Shown here piece after piece: positions 15,701 to 30,700 of a stretch of 64,000 bases of DNA. The position numbers and the translations under genes were made by a program. Source of the stretch: Ignelater luminosus (Eukaryota > Arthropoda > Insecta > Coleoptera > Elateridae). Every line of letters starts with the position of its first letter. The stretch's first letter is position 1. The notes under the pieces are model-generated. The model saw only the letters and a list, made by a program, of their open reading frames with translations, was not told the DNA's origin and searched no databases. Where the stretch lies: positions 372,001-436,000 of the forward strand of contig VTPC01000634.1 in the NCBI GenBank assembly GCA_011009095.1, in the 5' to 3' direction.

Positions 15701-18700
15701 TTTGAAGAGATATCGGAAAACTAAAACCACTTTTCCATTGCCACTTTTTGTTCTCTATTAAAATACGTTAACAAAATTCCTGTACAATGTTTTGGTTTCG
15801 AGTAACCATCATCAACCTCATTTTTTTAAATAGGCGGAAAAACAATTGAAAATTGTTTTGAATAGCTCTTGTTGTCATGATTCTAATGACGTAAACATGA
15901 TAGGGTTATTTTGATTTCTTATGCTAGTACCCTGGCCTGCATTTTTAAGATGAACAGCAATTATTACAGTTGGTCACAGCAGCGTTCAACACAAAAAAAT
16001 CAAAACCAAAATAACCCTATCATGTTTACATCATTAGAATCGTGACAACAAAAACTATTGAAAACAATTTTCAATTGTTTTTCCGCCTATTTAAAAAAAT
16101 GAGGTTGATGATGGTTACTTGAAACCGAAACGTTGTACAGGAATTTTGTTAGCATATTTTAATAGAGAACAAAAAGTGGCAATGGAAAAGTGATTTTAGC
16201 TTTCCGATATCTCTTCAAATAAATAAAAAAAAAGAATAATAACGAAAATCAAGAAATCTACTTTTTTTTAAATATCTCTGAAACTATCCAAGATATCTTG
16301 ATTTTGCAAACGTCAACAAAAAGGTCCTATAAATAGCCAACTTTCATCCCATTTAACCGATCCTGTATCTCTTACCGTTTCCAAGATTCCCATGCTGTGC
16401 ATCCTTATCTTGGACACACTGTATACCAGGAAATAGCGCAAACTTTCAATAAGACATGTCTCAACTAAAGAGAATAACCTGTATAATCAGAAATAGTTGT
16501 AAAACAGGCAGAAGGCGGTTCCCTAAGATTTTTCTTAATAGGAATATACAAATAACAAAGATGTAGCTGAAAGTTAGTGCCTGCATACTACTTTGCAAAC
16601 CAATACCTCCATAATAAAAACAAAACAAACATAGATTCCATTCGAAAAAATACTTATCTAGTCAGCAGAAATGTTACTTTACAAAACATTTTCAAAAACT
16701 TATTTTCCTTATAAGTTGGTATAAATTTATAGTTGTGTACACATATTTTTATTAAAAAGCAAAAAAACAAAAGATAATAATTACCAATTTGAGTACATTA
16801 AAATTATAAATTTCAAGTTGCTTTTTATCAATAAAAATCCTGTATCAGTCAAATTATTACTATTTCTGGAAACAGAAGAAAATTTTAGTAACATATGTTT
16901 TTATTAGTTTGTTTGTGCTGTTCAAATAAACTGATATTAAAGAAATTTCCATTTCACAAATAAGTAAGAGGTTATTGTACTAAATGAATTAATTTTATTT
17001 TTTACACATTATGTGCATGTCCAGTAATCAACAATATGGAAATTTTTGGGAAAAAATAAGTTTATTTGTAAATTCTTGCACTTAATATACCATCAGCAAA
17101 ATTTACAATACTTTAAGGGAAATTCTAGAAGGTCTTTTAATTGCTACCTTAAAAAGTTAATACTATTGTTTGCTTTTCTTATTTATATTTTTCTAAATAT
17201 ATCTAAAACATAAGCTATAATTTGCAAAGTCTAAAGGTAAAAAAGAGGTGGTAATTTCATTATTGTTTTAGAGAATTTTACAATTACATAACAGATATAC
17301 ATACGAGTAGATTAATAATAATAATAAAACAAAAATTTAACTATTTTTATGATGATCTTTATCATATGCTAACCATGTAAAAAATATTTTTGATAATTTT
17401 TTATCTAATTAGCAGTTTAATTATTATTCAAACTAAAAATGTTTTTAATTTTTCTGAATATCAAGAATTAAAAAAAAACAAATTACTGGATTCTACCAAA
17501 TTTTACTAAAAATATACAGACATGATTCAACATTAAAATATAAAATTCATTAACCATGAGTAAACCCCTTGGTAGCAGAATGATATCATATCTCGTGTAT
17601 TTAAAGATAGCAGCATATACTAATGTTAAAGCAAATATAAACGCTTGTGTTACCACAATTTTTCAAATTAAAACCACAACCAAAACATGCATTAAATATG
17701 TAAAAAAAAAAAAAATACAAATTCATCTAGTTACCTGTATGGATGCTTCAAACATCCGTAAGCGTCTCGATATCTACCATATAGTGTACCGTACGATACG
17801 CCAAGTAATTCAGCAGCAATTTTCATTTCTAAATTTTTCGTTTTGATTGCATCCATCACCCTTTTCGTAAATGGTTCCTCCCAAAACTGCTGACGCCGAC
17901 CAGTACTTAAATAATCATTCATTTTAATAACATCTGGCCATTCTTTTTCTATTGCCGCTGTCAGCGAAGAGGTGCTGGCCGAATTGGAAGAATTATTTGA
18001 CTGTTTCGGAGTACTCCCGCCTCCTTTACTTTGGCTACCTGATGGTGTGTCATATTTTTGTTCAGATGCTGAATCCATTCCATCGTCGCCCATAAGATCA
18101 TCCTCTTGTTGCTAGAAAAATAAGCAGAATTAAGCAATTTTTATTCTGGCTACAGTTTCATGAAATTTTAAGAATACATTAGGTGTAGGATTTATAGTGG
18201 AATTATTTCTTTTGCACACTGCAAACAAGTATAGACACATAGTAAGAGCAAACATTCTTTGGAAAAATTTGTTGTTTTTAAAATAAATTCTCAACTAACA
18301 ACAAAAAAATTGTTTTCACATACAGCTAAGTTCCCTGAAATCTTCCAAATTTAATATTCAGTAGTACTATCATGAGTGTATTCAGTATTATTGAATATAC
18401 TGTGTTAGACATGAAACTTATTGTTTCGGAACACCATGAATCTGAAAAATGAGTGGTGTTCTGCAATAATTTGTTGAGTGTACCAATGCAGTATATTCTG
18501 ATAAAAATGAATACAAGAGTGGTATTTATTATGATTATATCATAATTAAATTAAATGCAACACAAAACAATTGTAATGTATCCTAGAAATAGCAGCCCCA
18601 GATTTGGATTTTGCATTGTATTTTGTTTGTGATTATATCATGTTGTCAAGGATATAATCGCTTACTAATACATGGTAACTATGTAAAATACTTAATTACT

Positions 18701-21700
18701 ATTAATTAATTAATCTAAAAGATTTTTGTCTTCAATATTGCCGAGACAATAGTGAGATGAAATATTTTGATTTGTTACTATAAGGTGCCTACTTTTATTT
18801 TACATAATGTAATATCAACCTTTAATGTTCACAATTTGTTTATTATAAAACTAGGAAAATTTCTGTTACGAGATAATGTTATCTTATTTTTTTAAATGTT
18901 AAGAGTAGAAGCTTATTAAAAAAACACACTCGTTCATTCTTACAGTAAATATATCATAATTAAAATGTTCCCTACTCAGAAAATTCAAGCATTTTAATAT
19001 TGAAAATTAAACATAATATATGAAAATTGTGCATTTGGAATTCATGAATAACATAGCTCAATTAATGATGATTTAACTAAAAAAGTATTTTAAAATTATC
19101 TACCTACATATGAAAGTGTAATGTCATAAAAATTCTTTTTCTAATTTTCATTTTACATTATATCTACTTATAGCCGTAGTTATAGTCCTGCATAAAAACT
19201 TAAATGTGTTTAATTTAAAAGGAGTTTCTATAGCCCTAAACACCTGTAGCATTAGACAGTATTTAACCTGACTATAACAAAGGGGTTAGTAATTAACTCA
19301 TGATATCAAAATATCTTAATTTGCTTATGAAAAAAAGTATTGTGCTCAATTCAACAATCAACACACTAAACTTCAGATTCAACACCAAACAACTTTCTTT
19401 TTTTTTATTAATCAGAAATGGCATGAAATTCCATACATAAACAGAAGCTCTTGATGCAAACTAGATATTTTAATTTAAATCCTATTTTTTTAATCTAACT
19501 GGCAGCTGAAATGTAAACACCTTATTTTCATTACTAAATCAAATTATTAAATGTTTGAGAAGACCACATAAACCATGTTGGTGTCATTTTCATTATCATC
19601 AATTTAGACTGATCTCAAAATGTAAAGATTCAGCACATCAACATGCAGAAATGAATTTTATGTTCGAATGGGTCTACTGTGATTTACCTACACAGTAGTG
19701 ATGATGTAGGTATAACATGCAATCATTAAAATTTAAGTTCCCAGTAGGCTGTGAAATTTTTCTGTAGGGCATAGCTTAGACACAACGCATGCCAACACAT
19801 AACCTATAAACTGAGGATTTTGCCTTGTTTCTAATACAAACTGGCAGTTTGACAGGTAATTTTCCGAAATAAGCTAAGACATGATTTTTTCTTTCATAGC
19901 CTCCTGGGAACTTAAATTTTAATGATTGCATGTTACTAGAGCTTTACGTTTTGAGACCATTCTAAAATAATCATATAATGTACTACTGAAAAGAAGGAAA
20001 AAGGAAGTTGTATGAGCCCTGTGTCAAAAAAGTCTATCCATTGCTGTTACATCTACTCAAATTAGTTAACAAATTAAATTCCAAACCAAGTAAGATTTGG
20101 CCATTCTTTGCTTCTGAATATTGTCAGAATCTTTTTAATACTATGATAAAGTGTGTATTCAAGATTTATAAAGCAACAGTGGAAAGTCAGGCAGAGGTAG
20201 TTAGATTTTTAAAATCAAATGTTTCAAACTGACAATTGAAGATAGGCATTACATCTCTAGTAGAAGAAATGCTGAACTAAGTTCTGAAGATATTTTTAGG
20301 TTTACTTACATACTGTTTATGTTGTTTATTGCGTATTTCAAAAATTAAGCCATTATTTTAAAAGTTAAACATTCCTGGGAATTCTCTGAATCCACATAAA
20401 ATTCCAATTTAAGATTGCTTTAAATGCTGGAATTGCATTCAAATAAAACAAATATTTCAAAAGGCTAAGCCTTATACTCACTTTTTTAGTATTTGGAATG
20501 AGATTTATACAAGTAATGACAGGCAGGGGTGCCTTCTCACAACTGTTTTTAAAGTGCGCAAAAGATAATTTGAATCGCGAATGGGTATTGCAAGATTTGA
20601 ATTTCGCGTCATTTTCGTTCTGTTAAACACCACGTTGATACGTGACAACTGTCAACTAGAGACATCAACAATGCAAAGTGGAGCGCTACACTGTTCTACA
20701 ACGCCTACGGATTGTGAAAATTTATTATGAAAATAAGCATTCAGTAACAGAAACAAAATGAAAACTTTATGAAAGTTTTAAAGAAATCAATCAGGGTAAG
20801 AATAATACTATCAGATCGGAAATAATTTCTTTCAAAAACTTCCACCGGGTTTTTGTTTCATTTCTGTTACTAAAACATTTATCTTCATAATAATCCTGCA
20901 CGGTGCATAAGCGTTGTAAAACAACTTTACGCTCCATTTTGCATTGCCGATGTTTCTAGTTAACAGTTGTCAAGTATGAGGATACTGCGTTTAACACAAC
21001 AAAAATGGTGCGAAGATCAAATCCTGCAAACCTATTGAAACACCTTATTTTACAAATCTAGTCACCTTTTACTAACTTTCTATTTTTGCTTCATAACAGT
21101 TTCAGTACTCCATGACATAGCATTAACACGATTTTGGCAATATTCAGCAATAAGATGCTCAGATTTCACTTGATTTGGAATTTAGATTATTGAAATTATT
21201 TCTACAGATATCTCTACATCAATGTATTAGTTTTCATGTCTACTTTACTATATACTATTCATGATCTTTTTACATGAGGTAATTATGTTAAGTGTTGTAC
21301 AATTTATGTGTAAAAACATAAATCATATTTCCAGAAGTATGTTTTGCGCATAATTATTTCTCCAACAATTGACATGAAATACTGTGTTGATCTTAACTCA
21401 AATATGTTTATTGTTTCAAAGATATTTTCCTAACTACCAATCATGCCAACATTATCAGTTCTAACTTAAATGTAGAATTAACCTAAACACTAACTGTAAA
21501 GATTGGATGCAGAGTAGAAATGTAAAAAAAGTCCTGAACAACATACAGTGTGTCCAAGACAAGGATGCACAGCATGGGGATCTTGGAAACGGTAAGAGAT
21601 ACAGGATTGGTTAAATGGGATGAAAGTTGTCTATTTATAGGACCTTTTCGTTGGCGTTTGCAAAATCTATATATCTTGGATAGTTTCAGAAATATTTAAA

Positions 21701-24700
21701 AAAAAAGTAGATTTCTCGATTTTCGTTATTATTTTTTCTTTTATTTATTTGAAGAAATATCAGAAAACTAAAACCACTTTTCCATTGCCACTTTTTGTTC
21801 TCTTTTAAAATACGCTAATAAGATTCCTGTACAACGTTTCGGTTTCAAGTAACCATCATCAATCTCATTTCTTTAAATAGGCGGAAAAACAATTGAAAAT
21901 TGTTTTGAATAGTTCTAGTTGTCACGATTCTAATGATGTAATCATGATAAGGTTATTTTGATCTCTTATGCTATAAATTATGGCATTCTGCAGTACCCTG
22001 GTCTGCACGATCACCTGATCTAACACCGTTAGATTTCTTTCCTCTGGGATGATGTAAAGAATCATGTACTCAACCAAAACTTTGCATAAGGGTTACCCAA
22101 GGAAATTCAGCCAATTTAGTAATGTGAACATTAGCTTTCTAATTTAAACTGGTCTTTCATGCATAGTTGACTTTTTAAACAGTTTTAGGTTAGATTGCAT
22201 GACAGAACACCTACAAATGCAATGTTGTCAGTTTTATATAAAATGAAATTAACATCTTTAGTAGCTTTTATGTTTTCAGTTTAGTAAGTGATAGGTCCAG
22301 TTTTCTCATAGTTAGATAACAATATCAAATTGTTAAGAGAATAATCTATTTGCAAGAAGACATCCTAACCGTTTAAATATTCCTATTCCAAATAGGCAAT
22401 AGATTTGGCAATTAAGTTCTATTCTGTGCAGTGACAGTGATTAGTTTTGAGGTTATTCATGCTGCACAACAAAATAACAATTAAAATACCTATTATGTAC
22501 AATCTAACAAAAAAAATTCATGGCCAACCCTCATGCAAAAAACTGTGAATGCATAATCTTGTTTATTTTATTGGCAAAGTGATCTATCAGTTATACCAAC
22601 TTTTTTTATAATCCTTGGTTAAGGTTAACTAGAGGATTATTGCCACAGATACAACTGTTGTCAGCTGCTTTCACAAGTATATCCATAGTGATAATACTCT
22701 AGTTAAACCTAACTGACGATTGTAACACCAGGTCCTAGAATTACTTTTGTTGTAATCTACTGTAAACACAAATAAATGCAAAACAGATTATTGCTGCTTG
22801 CATCAATTTTTTTCTATTTGTTTGAAGATAACAGGCATTTCCTCAAGTGTATATTTTAAACTTTCTTGTTTTGTTAAAATAATTGCAATAAAAAAAGACA
22901 ATCGCATGACCAGTTCATAAATTACAACATAGAATATCAGTCATTTAGTATTTTCACATGTCTGTAATCAGTAATTTCCAATTTAGATTATTAATTGAAT
23001 GAACCTAATGCATGTTCATGCCATATTTGAAGGTTAGCAAAACAAATCATCAAATTGTGTTTAAGTTTTATTTAAAAACATCACAATCATTACTTTAAAT
23101 TTGTGAATTGTCATAGTACCTTGAACTCAAATTATTAATCTTTATCAAGTTAGATAGATTGGTAGAAAATAATCTGTGAAATATGATACATTAGTATTGC
23201 TTTTCTTTTAATCCATTTTTGAATTTTGTTATTAAGGAATCAATTAATACAAACTTGACAAGTCTCACTCACAATGTCTCTATCAATTTAAATAAAAAAC
23301 ATCAGATTGATGTGATGTACAGTGAACCAAACTAAATATGGGGCACCACATGGTTTTAAAATTACCCTTCAGTTTAAGTAAAACTATACTCTTCATTATG
23401 TTTTTATGGCCCTACTTGACTTAATAAAGAGCATTTACCTGAACAAAGAATAAATGTCGGATTAACAGCTTTTAAAAACACGTGATGCCCCATATTTATT
23501 TTGGCTTACTGTACATAGATTTTAATTTAATCAAGTTGATCATATTTTACTGCAAAAGCTTTCCTGAAATGAGCTAGCTGCTTATCTGCAGAATAGGGTA
23601 TTTTATCATTAGACACAGTGATAACACATGTGACAAATTCAAAGCTAATTTGGATGTCCCTCAAGATTAAAATCTTGGACCTTTAGTGTTCTTAATATTC
23701 ATAATCGATTTACCAGATATAAAATGTAATTCAAACTTGTTTACAGATGATTTAAAGTTTCAAGATTGCAAATTACTACAGAATACTTCAAAGGTGCCAT
23801 ACAATAATAATTTAAAAAATAAAACAAAAAACTGAATTGGAGTAGGTTATGATTAAACTTGGCAACATTGATTTCAATATTGATGAATAACATGATGTTG
23901 ATATTTTAAAGTTAGGTTAATCTCGTAGAAATAGAAATGATATATTGTGTAGCATAGCCAACCCTGGCTAACACATAAACTACAAATCATTAAAAAACTG
24001 ATGATTTTCAATGTAAACTGTCGATTTGACAGATAATAATTTTATTAAAAATGGAATAAGCTAAGACATTAAGAACTGAAATTTTTATGATCACATGATA
24101 TATAAAGGCATTTAAGAATGACGTTAACCAATGGTGGAGGTTGACAAGCATGTGTTTGCTGGTCACAGCAAGTTCAAATCGACAACGGCAATGTTTTGTT
24201 AACACTCCAAGCTCTCAGAAAGTCAACTCAGACTCACTCTAATAAACAAATGTGTGTCTGCCAATATTCCACCATATTTTTGTTGATATATTCTTAAATG
24301 TCTAATGAAGTCACCTTAATCTTTAAAAATGTTAATTGCATATCATTCATCATTATTGAAATCACTGTTGCCAACAAAAAGAGTTTACTCACAGCTTACA
24401 CTGATTAAATCTTTTCTCTAATCATGTACTACATGAATAGTCTTATTAATCAACTACATTTCAATATTAAAATATGGATTGTTAAAAAATGAAGGTGTTC
24501 AATATGAGTCTAAATTTTTAATACATGTACTACTGAACATTAAGATATTATAAAAAATATAAATAGGTATACAGATTGCAGAGTTGCAAGATCAGCAGAT
24601 CTTATTTTAGAAAGGTGTTCAAGATATTCAGACTTATGCCTGTTTCTGGAAAAACATAAATAAATAAGTTCTTCTTTTTAGCCAATGTGATGGTTTTGAT

Positions 24701-27700
24701 TATTAGAATTGTAGTTTAAAGAACTCACTGTTTAATATAATATAAATCAGAATAATCCTATTTTATGCTTACATTTACTTTTTTATACAACACGGTTCAT
24801 TTAACACAACCTTTTTATCTTAGTCATCAATGCAATGCATATTATGCACAAAACAAGTTTTTAGTCATTTGCTGCCAATTCCTTGTATAATTCAAATCAT
24901 AAATAAACTTTACCTAATGCTTGTATTATATAACGATGAAACAAACAAAAATATAACTTACAACTTCCGATTTAACTTTTACTGGTGGGTCATCAACAGT
25001 ATCCGCTGGTTCGTTATCATTTGCTGCAGATTCTTCTTCCCATATGGACAGATCTTGATCACTATTAGACATTGCATCATTCGAGTATCCTTCTTCTGCA
25101 TTTCCTGTTACGCTTGCTATTTTTGGTGCTGTGAATGCTTGTTCATAATCATCTATAGGAGGTCTCCCTCTTTTTCGTTTATTAGGCGGTTCATTTTTAG
25201 GACTATCCATAACTGTTGATACATGTGGTAATGCTGATTGTACACCATTCATATTTGTGTCATTATTACTTTCTTCGTCTCGCCACGATACTTCAGCTAA
25301 GCCTTTTATACGAAGTTCTTCCGCAGTTTTAAGAAGTGTTGCCAAATGACACTAAAATGTATATATTTTTGATTTTATTGATTTAAAAAAAGCTTTTTTT
25401 TTGTTAAATAAATGCTTTTGAATTTAATTATGTCATCATTTTAAGAATTCTAAACTTTTCATATTTTTTGCAATTAAACCAAGTTTTTAATTGCATTTAA
25501 CATTAATTAAAATTTAAAACAGTAGGCGTGCTTATGATTAGCACTTTATTAAAAATGCCATTAAAATTGCTGACTGCACAGACAAGATAATTGTGAAATT
25601 ATTTATATAATTAGTTGGTGCAGTAATAGAATTAAACTTTTTAAATATGCTGTTCATACTGTATTTTTAAGACTTTCCCACAGCTGGCCACCTGTTTATT
25701 CTATTCTTTTTAAAATGTTCCTGTAGCATGTACTTGAAATTCATTTCAAAGAGATAACTTTAGAAAATATTTGACGATAAACAATTAAGTAACAACAGTT
25801 ATAAAAATAAACTTGAAACATCTCGAAAAATAAAAAATTATGAATAGTAATTAATGACACAGTTCTTTTATTTTATTAAAGAAAGAAATTAGTCGACCTA
25901 AAGATATTTGAAAAAATTTACCAAACCTAACATTTATAAAATTAATGTAGGTGTCGTCGACTATATTTAGAAATTCATTAATTATTTTTCATAAAATAGT
26001 TTTTTTGATGTATTTTATTGTTAATAAAACCTTTAAAAATAATTTTGAGAAATAAACTATAATCTTGGAAATGGGGATTTATATAAACCATTACTTTTAC
26101 AATAAAAAAAAATATAATGTTATGTTAAGCAAGGGAATTCTTTTGAAATAAGTCATTGCATTATAAAAAATGATAAAGCAAACAAAAATGTGATTAAGAA
26201 AGTTTGCTGTTATTGTAAGATTAAATTTAGAAAATGGTATTTTATATATATATAGAGAAAAATAGAATGATGTCGTAGAATGATTGTAAAAGATAAAAGT
26301 TAATTTAAAAAATTTAACTTGTTAAATTTAATAACTTGCTAAAAAAGTCATAATTTATTATCTAAAATTGATATAATCTCATCTCAATTCGTTAAAATGT
26401 TTAAATACTGAAATTTACAAAAATGTTTTAAAAATACCCTGAACTTTCTAAGCAAATAAAAATTTGCCACTTCCAACTAATTATGATCTAATATTTTTCC
26501 TCTAAATAATATGAGAACACGATTATTTGTGTATAGTTTTTAAAATTGTGAATAAATTCAACCCACTTTTTATAGTACACAGCAGTAAAACATTTCTGCA
26601 TTTTTTTTGAGAATCGAGGATTTTTTAATTGTAAATTAATAATTTTCTGGTTTCTATTTATCAAAAATCTAATTAAACTTTTTTTAACATTTCATTATAA
26701 CAGCTGATGCATGAAGCCTTTGCGTATTCATTTTCTATTCACAATAAAATATTGACCTTAATCATTCATCAAAATTCTCAAATTAAATTAACGATTTCTA
26801 AATATCTTTTTTGATGTACCAAGATATTTTCCCTTACAAATATTGAAAATTTCAACATAATATAATATGAAGAGAAGAAAATTGCAGATATAATGGAAAA
26901 CTGATTCATTTTCTATTTTTTGATAATTATCGGCCACCTTTAGGTTCTTTTCTATTGTAAGAATATTCACTTTCTAGTTCAAGAACTACAAGATTTATTA
27001 GATTTTAATCACACTTACACATAGTAAGACATATTACAATTCTTAATGTTTTCATTTTTAGCGCATTTTTAAGCTAAAAACAATTATCAATAAGAATGAT
27101 CAGTATATTAGAAAAACTAACGAGGGTCTCTAAAATATTTACGTCAGATTGGCTATGAATATAAAAACATCTCTCTTTGCTTGCATAATACATACAGTGT
27201 GTTCATTCAAAAACAATTCATCCTTAATATCCCGCAATCAAATGAAAATATCAAAATAAGAAAAAACACATCGATCTATTTATGGAGGGGGACATTAGAA
27301 ATACATAATTAACCACCCCAGCACTTGTGATACAATGTTGGAAACAGAATAACAATTTGATTGAAAGTTATAGCACACAATTGAAATATGTCTATTCACT
27401 TGGCTAACGCGATTTAAACTGATCACTAAAACAAGATGTTTTGTGCTATAACTTTCAATCTAGTAGGCTGATTTGAATTTTATTTTCACAAAACGATTAG
27501 TATTGTTATTCCCTTTCCAATGACATATCACAAGTGCTGGGATGCCATTTAAGATTTTAAGGTTATGTGTGCAAGAGTGAACATAGCATAATGTCTCCCT
27601 TAATAAATAAATTCACGTATTATTTCTTATTTCGATGTCTTCATTTGTTTAAGGGATATTAAAAGTGAATTGTTTCAAAATGAACACACTATATAACATT

Positions 27701-30700
27701 GACATAATGAACATAAACATTTTATTTAGAAACTATCAAACTTGACTTTTTTTTATAAAAGACATTGAAAATGTTTCCCATTGCAGGTTAAGCACAAATT
27801 AATAAATTAACATTGACAGTAAGTTTCATTCAAGAAAGTTGTCTGTTCTTAAGTGAACATTTTGATTACTGGTGTTCACAGTTCCAAAGCCAACTCTGAC
27901 AAAAATATTTTTGGGACACTCATTATGACTGATGTATGTCAAATCAATTTTTTATGGTCCTGTCATATTCAATTGACACTGCTCTTTAAAGTTGTTAGCA
28001 TGTCAGATCTTTTCACTTTGTAAACTTAAGACCATATTTTGGCAATGTGTCCCAAATTCGCGACTCACCATTGGGATCTCGAAAACTGTACAAGATATGA
28101 AGTCAGTTACATTTGAAAAAAGTTGCCTATTTTGAAAAGATTAATTGACTGATATTTTTGTTTTTTCAAAAAAGTTCACGGTTTACTAGCGTCAAATAAG
28201 TGTTTTTCTTTTTCTTTTCTTTTCAGCAATTGCTGCATAAATGCATAACAAATGCAATTTATTTGACATAAGCCAATGATTTTCATGTTTAATATCATGG
28301 CACATTACGTGGAAAATGGTGTTCACTTTATAACTTGGTAAAACAGAAGAATAACTGTCAAACCTTATTATCATTGAAAATTTAAAATGTGTTACTCAGT
28401 AATATGCAAATCAAGTAGGCGCCCCATTTAAAAAGAAATTTGCGTTTACGTTCCACCGTCGAAGTAAAATAAAAGACGATAGCGAAAATGATTCTTTTGT
28501 GTTCAAAAGTAAATTCTCTAAAACCCTCTCTTTGCCATTAATTTCTATCTTTGCTTGTTCCTGAGATATCGCACTTTTAAAAAAAATCAGATGTTATCTA
28601 GTAAACTTTTTTGAAAAAACTAAAACATCAATCAATCGATTTCAAAATAGGCAGCTTTGTTCTTATTTACTCTTATAGTTTCTGAGATCCTAATGATGAG
28701 CCTCAAGTTTAAGACACACTGTATATTTGAATTTTCTATGGAGGTATTAAAATAATACAAATGTTTTGGAGTTAAATACACAGTCAGCACCAGAGAAATT
28801 CAAATTAGTGATTGTATGATTTCAAATAAACATTTGGAGCATTTCATCCTTTATTAATTTTTAGGTTATTTAAACTATTACTACAATACATAAAGGATCA
28901 ATAAAGGATGGAAACTATGGTTTGTAAGTAATTGATAAGAAAAAGGCACATAGTTTGTTGCATAAATACATTTAAACATTCAGGTTATAAACATAACCTA
29001 AAAATTAAAAGAGTTCTGTTGATACATGTTGATTAGGTATTCAAACCCTGCTGATACCTCTGACAGCTATTTTTGCTTACTCTTATGTTCTTGTCACTCA
29101 AATCTGGCTTATTATTTGAATTACACAAACAAGAGATGATCCCAAGCAAAAATAGCAGTCAGAGGTACATTACTGAATGCGGTAAATCTTCAGTATTAGG
29201 CGTCAATGACGAAATAAAATGGAAATCATCTATGAATATAATGGAACGCAAAAGGGCAACTTTATACAGTCAATTTGCTTCAATGAGAAAATGGAAAACT
29301 TTAGCTATTTTTTGATGATGCATATGTTTGAATTGTCTGCAGGGGTGTTCAACACAAACACTGCAGTGTTTTAAATACATATCAGTACCAGAGAGGTTTG
29401 GATTATTCAAAAACAATTGTTAAGAGGGGGGCAATTAAAATCAGTGTAGAGTAATAGAAATATAATTTTTTTGGCACATATAAAATTATAACTGAAACTA
29501 GCAAAAGTTGTGTGAAAAGTGTTTGCTGTAGAATGCATGCTGAATTCCACAGCTACAATAATTTTAAATTAACTCTTACAAAGCCACTAATTTTCACTTA
29601 TACATAACATGGAACTTATTCCAGCCTTAGTTAATAAATAAATGTCTGTAAATACTGAGAGACTAAAGAAGAAAACCACAAATTATATTAAAAATGCTAA
29701 TTTGTTTGATCATCATTCACCATTTTTAAAGGGTCTTGACAGCATGTTGGAGAGTTTCATAAAAATACATCCAGGCATGCAGGTTATAAACATAACCTAA
29801 AAGGATAAGTTTTGTTGACAGTTGTCAGTGTTCATAAGGTTAAAAATTTTGATTAGGTATTTAGAATCTTCAGTTTTTGGGAATTGGAGTTATCTATAAA
29901 TGTTATTAAATGAAAAAAACAGCTTTTATTTTTTAAACAGGATTGTGGAGCCTTTAAAGATTGTTGAAAAAGAAAATAGAATTTTACTTGTTTTTGGAAT
30001 TCCAAATGAAAGGTTAAGTTACACAGTTATGAAAATTGGTTAATTGGATTGTAACGAAATTTGCAACTATTTTTAGGTTATGTTATATTTTCACCACGTC
30101 TAACTTTTATCATTCTGGATTCAAATATGGAATCATTAGTTTCAGGACAATGAATAGAATTGACAAGAAAACAATCATTCCTGTGATGTTAGAAAAATTA
30201 TTAGTTTAAGCAACAAAATGCATCTTATCAAAACATGTCTACTAATTTCTCATTTTCCAAATAGGTAAGTGTGAAATACACATTATGAGATTAAGTTTCT
30301 TGAAAAGAAATCTATTTCATGTTGACTTGTAACGATTAGAAAAATATTCAAATAGCCAATACTATTGTTCATTCACTCGGGCTTGACAGTAGAATATTAA
30401 AAAAACAAAGAGCGGTACAAAATCAACCAGCTGAGTAGTCAAATTGCATGCTTGCTGTCAAAACATTGATTTATGTATAAAAAATGTCATTTGACAATGA
30501 CGTTAGTTTTCAGATTTCTAATGCAAAATGTCAGATAATGACACTTCATATATCACCTGAGCATACCTAACCCCAAAATCTTAAATGACATCCTTCCTTT
30601 TGCCACACATCATTTTAAAGGGACTAACAAGTATGCAAATAAAATTAAAATCGACTGATCCAAGTTATTATTGTTTCCTTTATCATTTGAGGATATGAAA

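Noticed and set aside
24830..25219. Plus-strand 129-codon frame rich in Cys, Phe and Ile
   Set aside because: It is the antisense shadow of BTB exon 2, whose minus frame carries the AT-hook and has correct splice sites.
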